From contig JAJUGZ010000018.1 in assembly GCA_029265715.1 (NCBI GenBank), positions 1-55,825 of the forward strand: 55,825 bases of DNA. The letters are read 5' to 3'. The notes beneath the pieces are model-generated. The model ran no database searches. It was not told the DNA's origin and saw only the letters and a program-made list of their open reading frames with translations. The position numbers and the translations under genes are program-made. This stretch comes from Bacteroidota bacterium. GTDB lineage: Bacteria; Bacteroidota; Bacteroidia; Bacteroidales; Prolixibacteraceae. This document shows, in pieces, positions 37,925 through 47,108 of this stretch. The stretch's first letter is position 1; every line of letters starts with the position of its first letter.

Positions 37925-40900
37925 GTGAAGAAACTTACCCAATTTGCAGTCAATTATCCGGTTACGGTGCTGATGATGGTTTTGGCCGTGGTCCTGCTTG
38001 GCTACATTTCGTTCGACAAGCTCGGCATCGACCTGTTTCCGGAGATGAACAACCCACGTTTGTTTATCGAACTGACATCAGGCGAACGACCGCCTGAAGA
38101 AATCGAGAAACAGTATGTCGAAAACCTCGAGGCGCTGGCCATCCGTCAGTCGAAAGTGCTTCAGGTTTCGTCGGTCTCGAAAACCGGCAGCGCTCAGATA
38201 ACCGTTGAATATGCCTGGGAAACCGATATGGACGAAGCTTTTCTGGACTTGCAGAAAGCGGTCACTTCATTTTCCCAGAACCAGACCGGTATCGACGAGA
38301 TAAACATTACCCAGCACGATCCGAATACCAAGCCGGTAATGCTGATCGGAATGTCGCATACGTCGATTGACGATATGAACGAGCTGCGCAAAGTGGCTGA
38401 AAATTATATCCGCAACGAGCTGATCCGCCTCGAAGGGGTTGCCGATGTGGAAGTGACCGGGGCCGAGGAAGGCGAGGTGCTGGTCGAAACCAACCAGTAT
38501 TTGCTCGATGCCTACGGGTTGACCCTGGACGAACTGAATACCCGGATCAATAACTTCAACCAGAATATTTCGGGCGGGACCATTACCGAAATGGGACTGA
38601 GGTACACCGTGAAGGGGGTTAGTTTGTTGTCGGACCTGAGCGATTTTGAAAATATTATTGTCGGTTACAATAATGTTGATTCGGGAAACACCCAATCGGA
38701 GAAAGCTCCGGTTTACCTGAAAAATGTGGCCAAAATAACGTTTGCCAACAAAGACCCGGAGAACATCGTTCATCTGAATGGTAAACGTTGCCTGGGGCTT
38801 GCTGTTTATAAAGAAACCCGTTTTAACACGGTAAAAGCGGTTGAGGATATTACCAAAGAGCTGGGCAATATCGAAAAGGCTCTCCCCGGTTATCAGTTTA
38901 CTGTGGTCTCGAACCAGGGAACTTTTATTTCGAGCGCCATCAGCGAGGTGGGCGATAATCTGAAGCTGGGGATTGTTCTGGCCGTGATCGTGTTGTTTGT
39001 TTTCCTGCGCCGGATTGGAACTACGCTGATCGTCAGTATCTCGATGCCGGTGTCGATAATTGCCACATTTAATCTGATGTATTTTAACGGACTGACCCTG
39101 AATATCATGACCTTGGGAGGCTTGGCCCTTGGCGCCGGCATGTTGGTCGACAATGCCATTGTGGTGATGGAGAATATTTTCCGGAACCGCGAAAACGGCA
39201 TGCCGGTAAAAGAAGCGGCGATTGTTGGCACCTCCGAAGTTGGCGGCGCTATTGTGGCCTCGACAATTACCACCATCGTGGTTTTTTTGCCGATTGTGTA
39301 TTTGCATGGCGCATCGGGCGAGTTGTTTAAAGACCAGGCCTGGGTTGTTACGTTCTCGTTAGTGTCTTCGCTGGTGGTGGCCATTTTACTGATCCCGATG
39401 CTGTACAACGTATTTTATAAAAACAGCAAGGCTGTTGCCAAACAAAAATCAGTTCAGGTAAAAGGATATGGCCGTTTTCTGGGACGCGTGCTTCCGTTCA
39501 AATGGGGAATCATCCTGGCTGCGCTGGTCTTGCTCGGAATCGCGGCTGCCCTGTTTCCACGCATCGGGACCGAGTTTATGCCCAAGTCAGAAACCCGCGA
39601 GTTCAGCATGGATGTCAAGCTTCAGGAGGGGACGCGGCTCGAACGCACTGCTTCAACGGTGGCAAATCTCGAATCGATCATTACCGAATTGCTGGGCGAC
39701 AACCTGCAAACCATCTACAGTCAGTCGGGGCCGTCAACCGGATTAACGACTTCGGAGAGCGATATTTTCGAAGGGGAAAATACGGCCAATATAAAAATCA
39801 TCCTGAAACCCGACAGCAAAATCGGATCGACCCGGGCCATTGAACTGATTGGTCAGGCTGTTCAGGAAATTCCCGGAATGGAGACCAGTTTCTTGCAGGA
39901 TGAAACCGCGCTGAACAGCATCCTGGGCAACGACGAGGCTCCGGTTGTGATCGAAATTCAGGGCGACGACCTGGACGAAATAGAACGGTTATGCGCCGAG
40001 GTGAAAACCAAAGTGCAGGACATCCCGGATTTATACAACCTGAAATCGTCGATGGAGGAAGGTTCTCCGGAAGTTGAAATTCATGTCGATCGTCTTCGGG
40101 CCGGGTTGTTCAACCTGAGTGTTTCGACGGTGGTTAGCCAGGTTCAGAACCAACTGACCGGTAAAACGGCAGGCCAGGTTGAACGTGGCGGCGAAATGGA
40201 AGACATCACCCTGAAACTTCCGGATAAAGGGCTGACCGACCTGAAAGATCTGAGCATTAAAAACGGGACGCAGGAAATTCGTATCGACGAAATTGCCGAT
40301 GTGACCATTGGCCAGTCGCCGAAAGAGATTTTCCGCCGGAACCAGACCCGCATCGGAAAGATTACGGCCAACCTGAGCAACGACGTCCCACTCGATAAAA
40401 TGGTAAAACGCATCAATGAAGCAATTGCTTCGGTTGACAAACCGGCCGACTATAAAATCCGGGTAACCGGCGAGGAAGAGAAACGCCAGGAGTCGATGAG
40501 CAGCCTCAGTTTTGCGCTGATCCTGTCGGTTGTTCTGGTATACATGGTGCTGGCTTCGCAGTTCGAGTCGCTGTTGCACCCGTTCACCATCCTGCTGACC
40601 ATTCCGCTGGCCGTCGTGGGTTCGATCCTGATATTTTATACTCTGGGACGTTCGCTCAATATCATGGCGCTGATCGGTATCATTATGCTGGCAGGTATTG
40701 CCGTGAACAACTCAATTCTGTTGGTCGATCGCATTATCCAGATCCGGGCCGACGGTGTTTCACGGCTGGAAGCTATTATGCAGGCCGGACAGCAACGTAT
40801 CCGCCCGATCCTGATGACCAGTCTGACCACCATTCTGGCATTGCTGCCGCTGACACTTGGCCTGGGAGAAAGCGCCTCGCTGCGTGCCCCGATGGCTTTG

Positions 40901-41005
40901 GCCGTGATTGGAGGTTTGACAACCTCGACACTGATGTCGCTGGTGGTAATCCCGTGTGTGTACGAAGCCTTTGAAAGTATTCGGGACAAGTTCCGGAAAA
41001 AATAA
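37925..41005 (+). CDS. RND efflux pump, inner-membrane subunit
   Basis: A 1026-residue AcrB-like RND permease with twelve transmembrane helices and two large periplasmic loops. The GTG start at 37925 opens KKLTQFAVNYPVTVLMMVLA, split across the first helix. In helix 4 the proton-relay motif reads GMLVDNAIVVMENI with Asp409; the second Asp of AcrB is Asn here, as in many Bacteroidota pumps. It exchanges protons for export of small hydrophobic molecules or envelope components. It forms a tight operon with adaptor and channel, and is followed after 209 bp by a second RND gene fused to an ABC domain. Confidence 0.95.
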   Translation: MKKLTQFAVNYPVTVLMMVLAVVLLGYISFDKLGIDLFPEMNNPRLFIELTSGERPPEEIEKQYVENLEALAIRQSKVLQVSSVSKTGSAQITVEYAWETDMDEAFLDLQKAVTSFSQNQTGIDEINITQHDPNTKPVMLIGMSHTSIDDMNELRKVAENYIRNELIRLEGVADVEVTGAEEGEVLVETNQYLLDAYGLTLDELNTRINNFNQNISGGTITEMGLRYTVKGVSLLSDLSDFENIIVGYNNVDSGNTQSEKAPVYLKNVAKITFANKDPENIVHLNGKRCLGLAVYKETRFNTVKAVEDITKELGNIEKALPGYQFTVVSNQGTFISSAISEVGDNLKLGIVLAVIVLFVFLRRIGTTLIVSISMPVSIIATFNLMYFNGLTLNIMTLGGLALGAGMLVDNAIVVMENIFRNRENGMPVKEAAIVGTSEVGGAIVASTITTIVVFLPIVYLHGASGELFKDQAWVVTFSLVSSLVVAILLIPMLYNVFYKNSKAVAKQKSVQVKGYGRFLGRVLPFKWGIILAALVLLGIAAALFPRIGTEFMPKSETREFSMDVKLQEGTRLERTASTVANLESIITELLGDNLQTIYSQSGPSTGLTTSESDIFEGENTANIKIILKPDSKIGSTRAIELIGQAVQEIPGMETSFLQDETALNSILGNDEAPVVIEIQGDDLDEIERLCAEVKTKVQDIPDLYNLKSSMEEGSPEVEIHVDRLRAGLFNLSVSTVVSQVQNQLTGKTAGQVERGGEMEDITLKLPDKGLTDLKDLSIKNGTQEIRIDEIADVTIGQSPKEIFRRNQTRIGKITANLSNDVPLDKMVKRINEAIASVDKPADYKIRVTGEEEKRQESMSSLSFALILSVVLVYMVLASQFESLLHPFTILLTIPLAVVGSILIFYTLGRSLNIMALIGIIMLAGIAVNNSILLVDRIIQIRADGVSRLEAIMQAGQQRIRPILMTSLTTILALLPLTLGLGESASLRAPMALAVIGGLTTSTLMSLVVIPCVYEAFESIRDKFRKK

Positions 41006-41068
41006 CCGATAAGGTCAATAAGAGAGTCGGTTTGAAAAGGTTATTGTAAAGGCGTTTGAGTACAATTT

Positions 41069-41083
41069 CTGAAACAAATTCAG
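41069..41083. repeat. small interrupted palindrome between the two RND genes
   Basis: CTGAA at 41069-41073 pairs with TTCAG at 41079-41083. The 209-bp gap 41006-41214 holds no gene. The surrounding bases (TTCAGGATGACAGAA, later CCAATAGCTAACAGC) resemble decayed intergenic repeat sequence of Bacteroidota genomes. No promoter is obvious. Confidence 0.35.
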
Positions 41084-41214
41084 GATGACAGAACGATCTT
41101 TTTTCTGACAGACTCACGAAGGACCAGACCTAAAATAGTTGAGAAAATTTTGTTTTCCGAGGCCCGGTGCAGATGCCGATGGCCAATAGCTAACAGCAAA
41201 AAGCGAATACAAGC

Positions 41215-44200
41215 ATGAACTTCATCATAAAGAGAAAAACGCTCATCAGCATGCTGTTTATCGGGCTAACCGTGTTGGGTTATGTCTCGTACCGGCAGTT
41301 GCCTGTTGAGCTGTTGCCCAATGCCGAGTTGCCTTTTTTGTTTGTTCAGGCGACCTCGACAACCGACCTGGCGCCCGAGCACATGGAGTCCGAAGTGGTT
41401 ATCCCGATTGAGGGGGCTATTGGTACTCTCGAAGGAATTGAATCAATCGAGTCGAATGTTACCTCGCGGCAAGGCAACATCGTGGTGTATTACCAGAAGA
41501 ATGTTAATTCCAAGTTTGCTTACCTGAAACTTCAGGAGAAAGTTGCCGAGATACAAGGTTCGCTGCCCGACGGCGTGCGGCTTAACGTAGTGAAAGTCGA
41601 TCTGCAGCAGATGAACAGCCAGTTTATGGAGCTACAGGTCAGGGGAAGTGGCGGTGTCGACCGGGTTCGGAATGTTGTTGATCAGGAAATCACGCCCGAC
41701 CTGGAAAATATCGACGGCATTGCTTCGGTAAGCGTGTACGGCGGAAAAGAAAAATCGCTCGAAATTATTCTGGATACAAAAGCTTGTGAGGCCTATAAAA
41801 TTACGCCCGGTAAAATTCGCTCGGTTATTTCTTCCAATTCACAATCGCGTACCTATGTGGGCAACCTGAAAGAGAAAGACCAGCAGTTCTTTGTTCACGT
41901 GACGGCCGAGTATAAGAATGTGGAAGACCTGGAAAACCTGGTGGTTGCCGATGGCCCGATTCTGCTAAAAGATGTGGCAACCGTGCGTTTTGGCGAAAAG
42001 GAGCAAACATCGTACAGTCGAGTGAACGGAATGGATGCCGTAACTGTCAACCTGATTAATGACTCACAGGCAAACCTGATTGATCTTTCCGGAAAAACTA
42101 AAACGATAATTGAAAAACTGAACGAAAAACTGGCGCCTCAGGATATCGAGATCGCGATTATGAGCAACTCGGCCGAGTCGATGGAAAAAAACATCGACCA
42201 GATTATCTCTCTGGCCATAATGGGCGGGCTGATGGCCATTTTCGTACTGTGGATGTTCCTGAAAAACCTGCGCATCGTAGCCTTTATCGCACTGGCAATC
42301 CCGGTGTCGATTTACACTTCGTTCAACCTGTTTTATGCTTTCGGGATTACGATTAACAGCCTGACGCTGGTGGGCATGGCGCTGGCTATCGGGATGTTGC
42401 TCGATAACAGTGTGGTCGTGCTCGAAAATATTTACCGGCTGGCCGGGAAAGGTGCTTCGCCCGAGCAGGCAGTGGTACAGGGAACTACCGAAGTGTGGCG
42501 TTCTATTTTTGCCGCTACCTTAACAACGATTACCGTTTTTCTACCGTTCCTGTTTTCGACCAATTATATGGTCGAGATGATGGGGTTAAACGTTGGGATT
42601 TCCATTATATCGACATTGCTTGTTTCAATGGCCGTGGCGCTGATGCTGGTGCCGATGGCCTCGCATTTTCTGTTGAAACGCAGCGAAGGACAAAACATTT
42701 TCTATGAGCAGGTAACTACCAATAATCGCATGGTCCAGGTGTATTTGGTGTTCCTGAAATCGTGCATGCGCTATCCGGCCGGCACCATCATCGGTGCAAT
42801 TGTGCTGTTTTTTCTGACTGTGTTTATCAGTCTGGCCATCAGTGTCAGCTCGTTGACAGAGGTAGAGCAAAAAGAAATCCGGGTTTATGTAACCATGCCT
42901 TCCGGTTCGACGCTCGATAATACCGATCAGGCTGTAGCCGAAATGGAAAAACGGCTGGACGATCTTCCGGAGAAACTCGATGTCGTTAGCAAAATCGAAG
43001 AAGAGCAGGCCACCTTGACCGTTAGCCTGAAAGAGGACTATGAAAAGATTAAAGACCGCAACTACGCCGAAATAAAGTCTGAAATACAAAACCGGCTGAA
43101 AGGGATCCCGTCGGTCGAAATATCGTTCGAGCAGACCCAGCGTTCGGGAAGTTTCCAGGGCGGAAGCCGGAATATGATGGGGAGTTTCCAGAAAATGATG
43201 GGGATTGGCACCAACGAAGAAAAGATCGTTCTGAAGGGTGAAGATTTCAAGCAGATGCAGTCGGTTGCCGAAGATCTGGAGTATTACCTTGACCAGCTGG
43301 AATCGATTAACCGGGTCAGGCTGAATGTGTCGGATAATCGTCCGGAGGTGCACATGCTGTTCGACCCGCTGGAAATGACTGCGCGAAATATCACACTGTC
43401 CAATGTGTTGACTGAACTCAATTCGTTCCCGACCCAGATTTCGACCAACATCAAGTTTAAACAGGGGATTGATGAATACGACATTATGATTACTCAACCC
43501 AAGGCAGATGCAGACGAAGAAAATCAAGATACCCGGACGATGGATGAGCTGAAAGCCTTGCAGGTGAATGATGCCAATGGCGGAATTCACGAGTTGCACG
43601 ATTTTACCAATTTGGTTTATGCTTCGGGATTGGCCGGGATTAACCGTGTTAACCAGGAAAAGCAGATTGAAGTGACCTACAGTTTTGTCAGCGAAGCTCA
43701 GAGTTCGAAAGAACTGTTGCAATCGTACCGCGATGAAATCGACCAGCTGGTGGCATCGTACAACCTGCCGTCGGGGGTGGCCGCCGAAGTGGTCCACGAC
43801 GAAACCGATTACAGCGAGTATTATTTTCTGATCGGGGCTGCCGCCATTCTGATCTTTATGATCCTGGCCTCGGTGTTCGAATCGCTGGCAACGCCGTTCG
43901 TTCTGATGTTGTCTATTCCGCTGGCTGCCATTGGTTCGTTGCTGGCGCTCATTGTTACCAATAATAGCCTGCTTAATGCCAATACGCTGACCGGCTTTCT
44001 GATCTTGCTGGGGGTTGTGGTCAATAACGGCATTATCCTGATCGACTATACCAATATCCTTCGGAAACGCGGGTTCCGGCGTTCGCGTGCATTGATGACC
44101 GCCGGTTTGTCGCGTGTCAGGCCAATTCTGATCACGGCCATCACGACCGTGGTGGGCATGATGCCGCTGGCCATGGGAAATGCCGAGTATGTCAGCGCTA

Positions 44201-45927
44201 TTGGGGCCCCGTTTGCTATCGTGGTAATTGGTGGGTTAACGCTGAGTACGCTGCTCACACTGGTTTTCATCCCGACTTTTTACTCCGGACTGGAAAGCGC
44301 CATCGACTGGTTTAAAAGCCTGAACTGGAAGATCAAAACAGTCCAGTTAGTCATCATGGCGGCTTTATTTGCACTGGTGTATTTCGAAGTTGATTCGGGA
44401 TTGTGGCAGGCACTCGACTTTTTACTGATTGTCATCCTGGTGCCCGGAACAACCTGGTTTGTGTTGAATAGTTTGCGGAAAGCCAAGACAAAACTGATCG
44501 GAGAAAACGAACCAATTAAAATTGAAATACGCAAGCTGGTAAAAATATACGATCGCGAAAGCCGGTTTGCCCGCGAGTGGGAGGGAGGCCGGAAGATACG
44601 CCGTCGCGCCGGGTTGGAAAAAGAATATCGTTCGATCCGTGAATTCGACCAGTTGATCTGGCAGTTGCCCATCCTGACGTTCATGATCTATTTCACATTT
44701 ATATACCTGAACAACACATTCTGGTCGCTGGTACTTTCCATTGGGATTTTCTTGTTCGCCAACCAGATCTGGGAGCCATTCCGTTATTATCTGGGGGCCC
44801 GGGCTGCCGAATCTGGAAAGAAACGTCCGGAAAATATCTTCCGGGGTGTAAAGACTGTACTTTACTGGATTGTTCCGGCCGTTGAATCAGCTCTTGTGTG
44901 GTGGATCTCCGGCAACCTTGGACTGGTACTTTCGGTTGCGATTTTGTGGTATCTTGGGTTGATCATTTCGGTTAGCGCGAAAAAACTGTACGAAGAAAAA
45001 ATCAATATCGACCGTATCAACGGGAGGTTTGGAACATTACGCCGTGGCGTGTTAAGGTTGATCAAGCAAATCCCGGTAATAGGCAAGCGACGTCAGCCAT
45101 TCAAGGCGCTCAACGGGGTTTCGTTGCAGATCGGAACCGGTATGTTTGGTTTGCTTGGGCCGAATGGTGCCGGAAAGTCGACCATGATGCGTACCATTTG
45201 CGGTATCCTTGAACAAAGCTATGGCAAAATCTGGATTAATGGCATCGACACCCAGGAGAAGCGTGAAGAGTTGCAGGGGTTGATTGGCTATCTGCCACAG
45301 GAGTTCGGGATGTACGAAAATATGGCGGCTTGGGATTATCTCGATTATCAGGCCATCCTGAAAGGTATTACCGATAAGGAAACACGCGAGCAACGTCTGG
45401 AATATGTGCTCAAAGCAGTTCACATGTACGAAAAGCGGGCCGACAAGATTGGTTCATATTCCGGAGGTATGAAACAACGCATTGGGATCGCGCAGATCTT
45501 GTTACACCTACCGAAAATTCTGGTGGTCGATGAACCGACTGCCGGCCTCGACCCGCGCGAGCGCATCCGTTTCCGAAACCTGTTGGTCGAGCTGAGTCGC
45601 GAACGCATCGTGATTTTCTCGACGCACATCATCGAAGACATTTCAAGCTCGTGTAACCAGGTGGCCGTAATCATACGTGGACGGGTAAAATACATCGGGG
45701 CTCCTTCGAAAATGGTACAGCTGGCCGAAAAGATGGTTTGGCAGTTTGACCTTCCGGCTTCAGAATTCGACAAGATGGACAACAAGCATCTGGTTACGCA
45801 CCATATGCGGGTTGACGACAAGATCAGGGTACGGTTTCTGTCGAAAGAAAAGTCCAACGAACAGGCTGTGCAAGTGAACCCGGTACTTGAAGATGCCTAT
45901 TTGTGCCTGATTAAGGATTTGAGGTAA
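41215..45927 (+). CDS. RND pump fused to a transmembrane linker and an ABC ATPase domain
   Basis: A 1570-residue protein in one uninterrupted frame. Residues 1-1030 form a complete RND pump: first helix KRKTLISMLFIGLTVLGYV, proton-relay motif GMLLDNSVVVLENI with Asp397, both periplasmic loops and the final helices ending in VFIPTFYSGLE. Residues 1035-1290 form a linker with about six hydrophobic segments and charged cytoplasmic stretches. Residues 1295-1570 form an ABC ATPase with Walker A GPNGAGKS (1315-1322), signature YSGGMKQR (Ser1416), Walker B VVDEPT (Asp1439, Glu1440) and H-loop His1471, so all catalytic parts look intact. The ABC part is closest in view to the ATPase gene at 31007. 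A small ABC-2 permease gene follows and may be its partner. A proton-driven and an ATP-driven unit in one chain is unusual; the substrate is unknown. Confidence 0.93.
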   Translation: MNFIIKRKTLISMLFIGLTVLGYVSYRQLPVELLPNAELPFLFVQATSTTDLAPEHMESEVVIPIEGAIGTLEGIESIESNVTSRQGNIVVYYQKNVNSKFAYLKLQEKVAEIQGSLPDGVRLNVVKVDLQQMNSQFMELQVRGSGGVDRVRNVVDQEITPDLENIDGIASVSVYGGKEKSLEIILDTKACEAYKITPGKIRSVISSNSQSRTYVGNLKEKDQQFFVHVTAEYKNVEDLENLVVADGPILLKDVATVRFGEKEQTSYSRVNGMDAVTVNLINDSQANLIDLSGKTKTIIEKLNEKLAPQDIEIAIMSNSAESMEKNIDQIISLAIMGGLMAIFVLWMFLKNLRIVAFIALAIPVSIYTSFNLFYAFGITINSLTLVGMALAIGMLLDNSVVVLENIYRLAGKGASPEQAVVQGTTEVWRSIFAATLTTITVFLPFLFSTNYMVEMMGLNVGISIISTLLVSMAVALMLVPMASHFLLKRSEGQNIFYEQVTTNNRMVQVYLVFLKSCMRYPAGTIIGAIVLFFLTVFISLAISVSSLTEVEQKEIRVYVTMPSGSTLDNTDQAVAEMEKRLDDLPEKLDVVSKIEEEQATLTVSLKEDYEKIKDRNYAEIKSEIQNRLKGIPSVEISFEQTQRSGSFQGGSRNMMGSFQKMMGIGTNEEKIVLKGEDFKQMQSVAEDLEYYLDQLESINRVRLNVSDNRPEVHMLFDPLEMTARNITLSNVLTELNSFPTQISTNIKFKQGIDEYDIMITQPKADADEENQDTRTMDELKALQVNDANGGIHELHDFTNLVYASGLAGINRVNQEKQIEVTYSFVSEAQSSKELLQSYRDEIDQLVASYNLPSGVAAEVVHDETDYSEYYFLIGAAAILIFMILASVFESLATPFVLMLSIPLAAIGSLLALIVTNNSLLNANTLTGFLILLGVVVNNGIILIDYTNILRKRGFRRSRALMTAGLSRVRPILITAITTVVGMMPLAMGNAEYVSAIGAPFAIVVIGGLTLSTLLTLVFIPTFYSGLESAIDWFKSLNWKIKTVQLVIMAALFALVYFEVDSGLWQALDFLLIVILVPGTTWFVLNSLRKAKTKLIGENEPIKIEIRKLVKIYDRESRFAREWEGGRKIRRRAGLEKEYRSIREFDQLIWQLPILTFMIYFTFIYLNNTFWSLVLSIGIFLFANQIWEPFRYYLGARAAESGKKRPENIFRGVKTVLYWIVPAVESALVWWISGNLGLVLSVAILWYLGLIISVSAKKLYEEKINIDRINGRFGTLRRGVLRLIKQIPVIGKRRQPFKALNGVSLQIGTGMFGLLGPNGAGKSTMMRTICGILEQSYGKIWINGIDTQEKREELQGLIGYLPQEFGMYENMAAWDYLDYQAILKGITDKETREQRLEYVLKAVHMYEKRADKIGSYSGGMKQRIGIAQILLHLPKILVVDEPTAGLDPRERIRFRNLLVELSRERIVIFSTHIIEDISSSCNQVAVIIRGRVKYIGAPSKMVQLAEKMVWQFDLPASEFDKMDNKHLVTHHMRVDDKIRVRFLSKEKSNEQAVQVNPVLEDAYLCLIKDLR

Positions 45928-45931
45928 AAAA

Positions 45932-46116
45932 AGTAGTGAGTAATCAGTAGTGAGTAGCGAGGCAGGCTGAAGGATTGAAGGAAAGTTGGGATAATGGAAT
46001 GTTGGAAACTGGGGCTGAGCCTGAGACTGTTGCGGCAAAAGCTTTTAGTTGTTAGCTGCTGTCCACAATATCTTTTTTCTTGATACTTGCAGCTTGATAC
46101 TCGTAGCTTGAGCAGT
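45932..46116. repeat. two 14-bp-period tandem repeats in the gap before the permease gene
   Basis: AGTAGTGAGTA occurs at 45932-45942 and 45946-45956 (period 14). CTTGATACTTGCAG at 46079-46092 is followed by CTTGATACTCGTAG at 46093-46106 and a partial third copy. The 222-bp gap 45928-46149 has no gene and looks like low-complexity intergenic filler. Confidence 0.7.
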
Positions 46117-46149
46117 AACTGTGAAACTAATAGAGAAACTTATCGTGTT

Positions 46150-46872
46150 ATGAAAATAATTGGGGAAAAGACAAGCAATATGCTCGACCTGTTTTGGCGA
46201 ATGGTGAAATACAACATGCGGATTATTTTCGCCAACCGGTTTATCTGGTTTCTGCTGGCAGCTCTGGCGTTTTACATTTTTATTGCAGTTACCAACGTAC
46301 TCGATGGCCAGAACCTCGACGATGGATTTGTGTATGGATTACAGATTTTCCCGGGGCTCTTGCTGATTTTTTATCCGATGACGTTCGGGATTCAGAACGA
46401 CCTGGACGCCGGAATTCTGGAGATCCTGTTTGGGATCCCCGATTACCGCTACAAAGTGTGGCTGGTAAGGCTGATCATGGTTTTTTTATTGGTTTTTCTG
46501 CTGATGTTTGGCTTTACCATGCTCAGCTCGGTATTGCTGGTCCGCGTCGATCTGTTCGACATTACCTCGCAGGTTATGTTCCCGGTTTTTTTCATGGGCA
46601 GTATGGCGTTTATGTTCTCAACCATTATTAAAAACGGTAATGGAACAGCCGTGGTGATGGTCATCATCGGGGTGTTACTGCTGATGCTTACCAATGCGTT
46701 TGAACGAACCCAGTGGAATGTATTTTTGAACCCGTTCGAAGTTCCCGACCGTCTGAATGAAATGGTTTGGCAAAGCATTGCCTTGAAAAACAGGATTTTC
46801 CTGTCTGTTGGCGCATTGGTTTTTATTCTCTACGGATTATTCAACCTGCAGAAACGCGAGAAGTTTATTTAA
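46150..46872 (+). CDS. ABC-2 type permease
   Basis: A 240-residue protein with six hydrophobic helices of the ABC-2 permease type (RFIWFLLAALAFYIFIAV, GLLLIFYPMTFGI, FGFTMLSSVLLV, VVMVIIGVLLLML). The motif FGIQNDLDAGILEILFGIP is the interfacial region expected to meet an ATPase. The ATG at 46150 is chosen, since the frame upstream to 46087 runs through tandem-repeat sequence. No separate ATPase gene adjoins it: the nearest ATPase is the C-terminal domain of the RND-ABC fusion just upstream, which is the likely partner. A very strong hairpin ends the locus. Confidence 0.9.
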   Translation: MKIIGEKTSNMLDLFWRMVKYNMRIIFANRFIWFLLAALAFYIFIAVTNVLDGQNLDDGFVYGLQIFPGLLLIFYPMTFGIQNDLDAGILEILFGIPDYRYKVWLVRLIMVFLLVFLLMFGFTMLSSVLLVRVDLFDITSQVMFPVFFMGSMAFMFSTIIKNGNGTAVVMVIIGVLLLMLTNAFERTQWNVFLNPFEVPDRLNEMVWQSIALKNRIFLSVGALVFILYGLFNLQKREKFI

Positions 46873-46953
46873 GGCGGGTATTATGGCTGATGGCAAGACC
46901 TGTCATCGCACCCGGATGATTTTTTACAATAGAAACGAGGACGAAAAAGGTAC

Positions 46954-47013
46954 ATCCGTCTGATCAGTTATCTCCCCAGAGCAGGGAGATGGCTGATCAG
47001 ACGGATATTTTTA
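46954..47013 (+). terminator. long-stem terminator hairpin
   Basis: ATCCGTCTGATCAG at 46954-46967 pairs perfectly with CTGATCAGACGGAT at 46993-47006, and ATCTCCC at 46970-46976 pairs with GGGAGAT at 46984-46990. The composite stem of 21 bp has one 2-base internal mismatch (TT/GG) and a 7-base loop, and is followed by ATTTTTAT. It lies 81 bp after the permease stop and closes the transport locus. Confidence 0.8.
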
Positions 47014-47051
47014 TCATAAATGTGAATCTATGAAAATCAATAATTTATTTA

Positions 47052-47059
47052 TAGGTTTG
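47052..47059 (+). promoter_or_regulatory. candidate -7 element of the second sigma gene
   Basis: TAGGTTTG at 47052-47059 is an exact TAnnTTTG match, 49 bases before the sigma ATG and downstream of the terminator. No clear TTTG appears at the -33 distance, so the call is tentative. Confidence 0.35.
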
Positions 47060-47108
47060 CGAACAGTTCCCAATATTTATTTTCGGGCAGAAAGATCAAG
47101 CAACCGGG

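Noticed and set aside
38267-39307. Minus-strand open frame of 346 codons, rich in His, Gln and Asn
   Set aside because: Antisense to the RND pump; its composition is typical of the complement of membrane-protein codons.
42625-43797. Minus-strand open frame of 390 codons inside the RND-ABC fusion gene
   Set aside because: No recognisable domain; a shadow of the plus-strand gene, which carries clear RND motifs.
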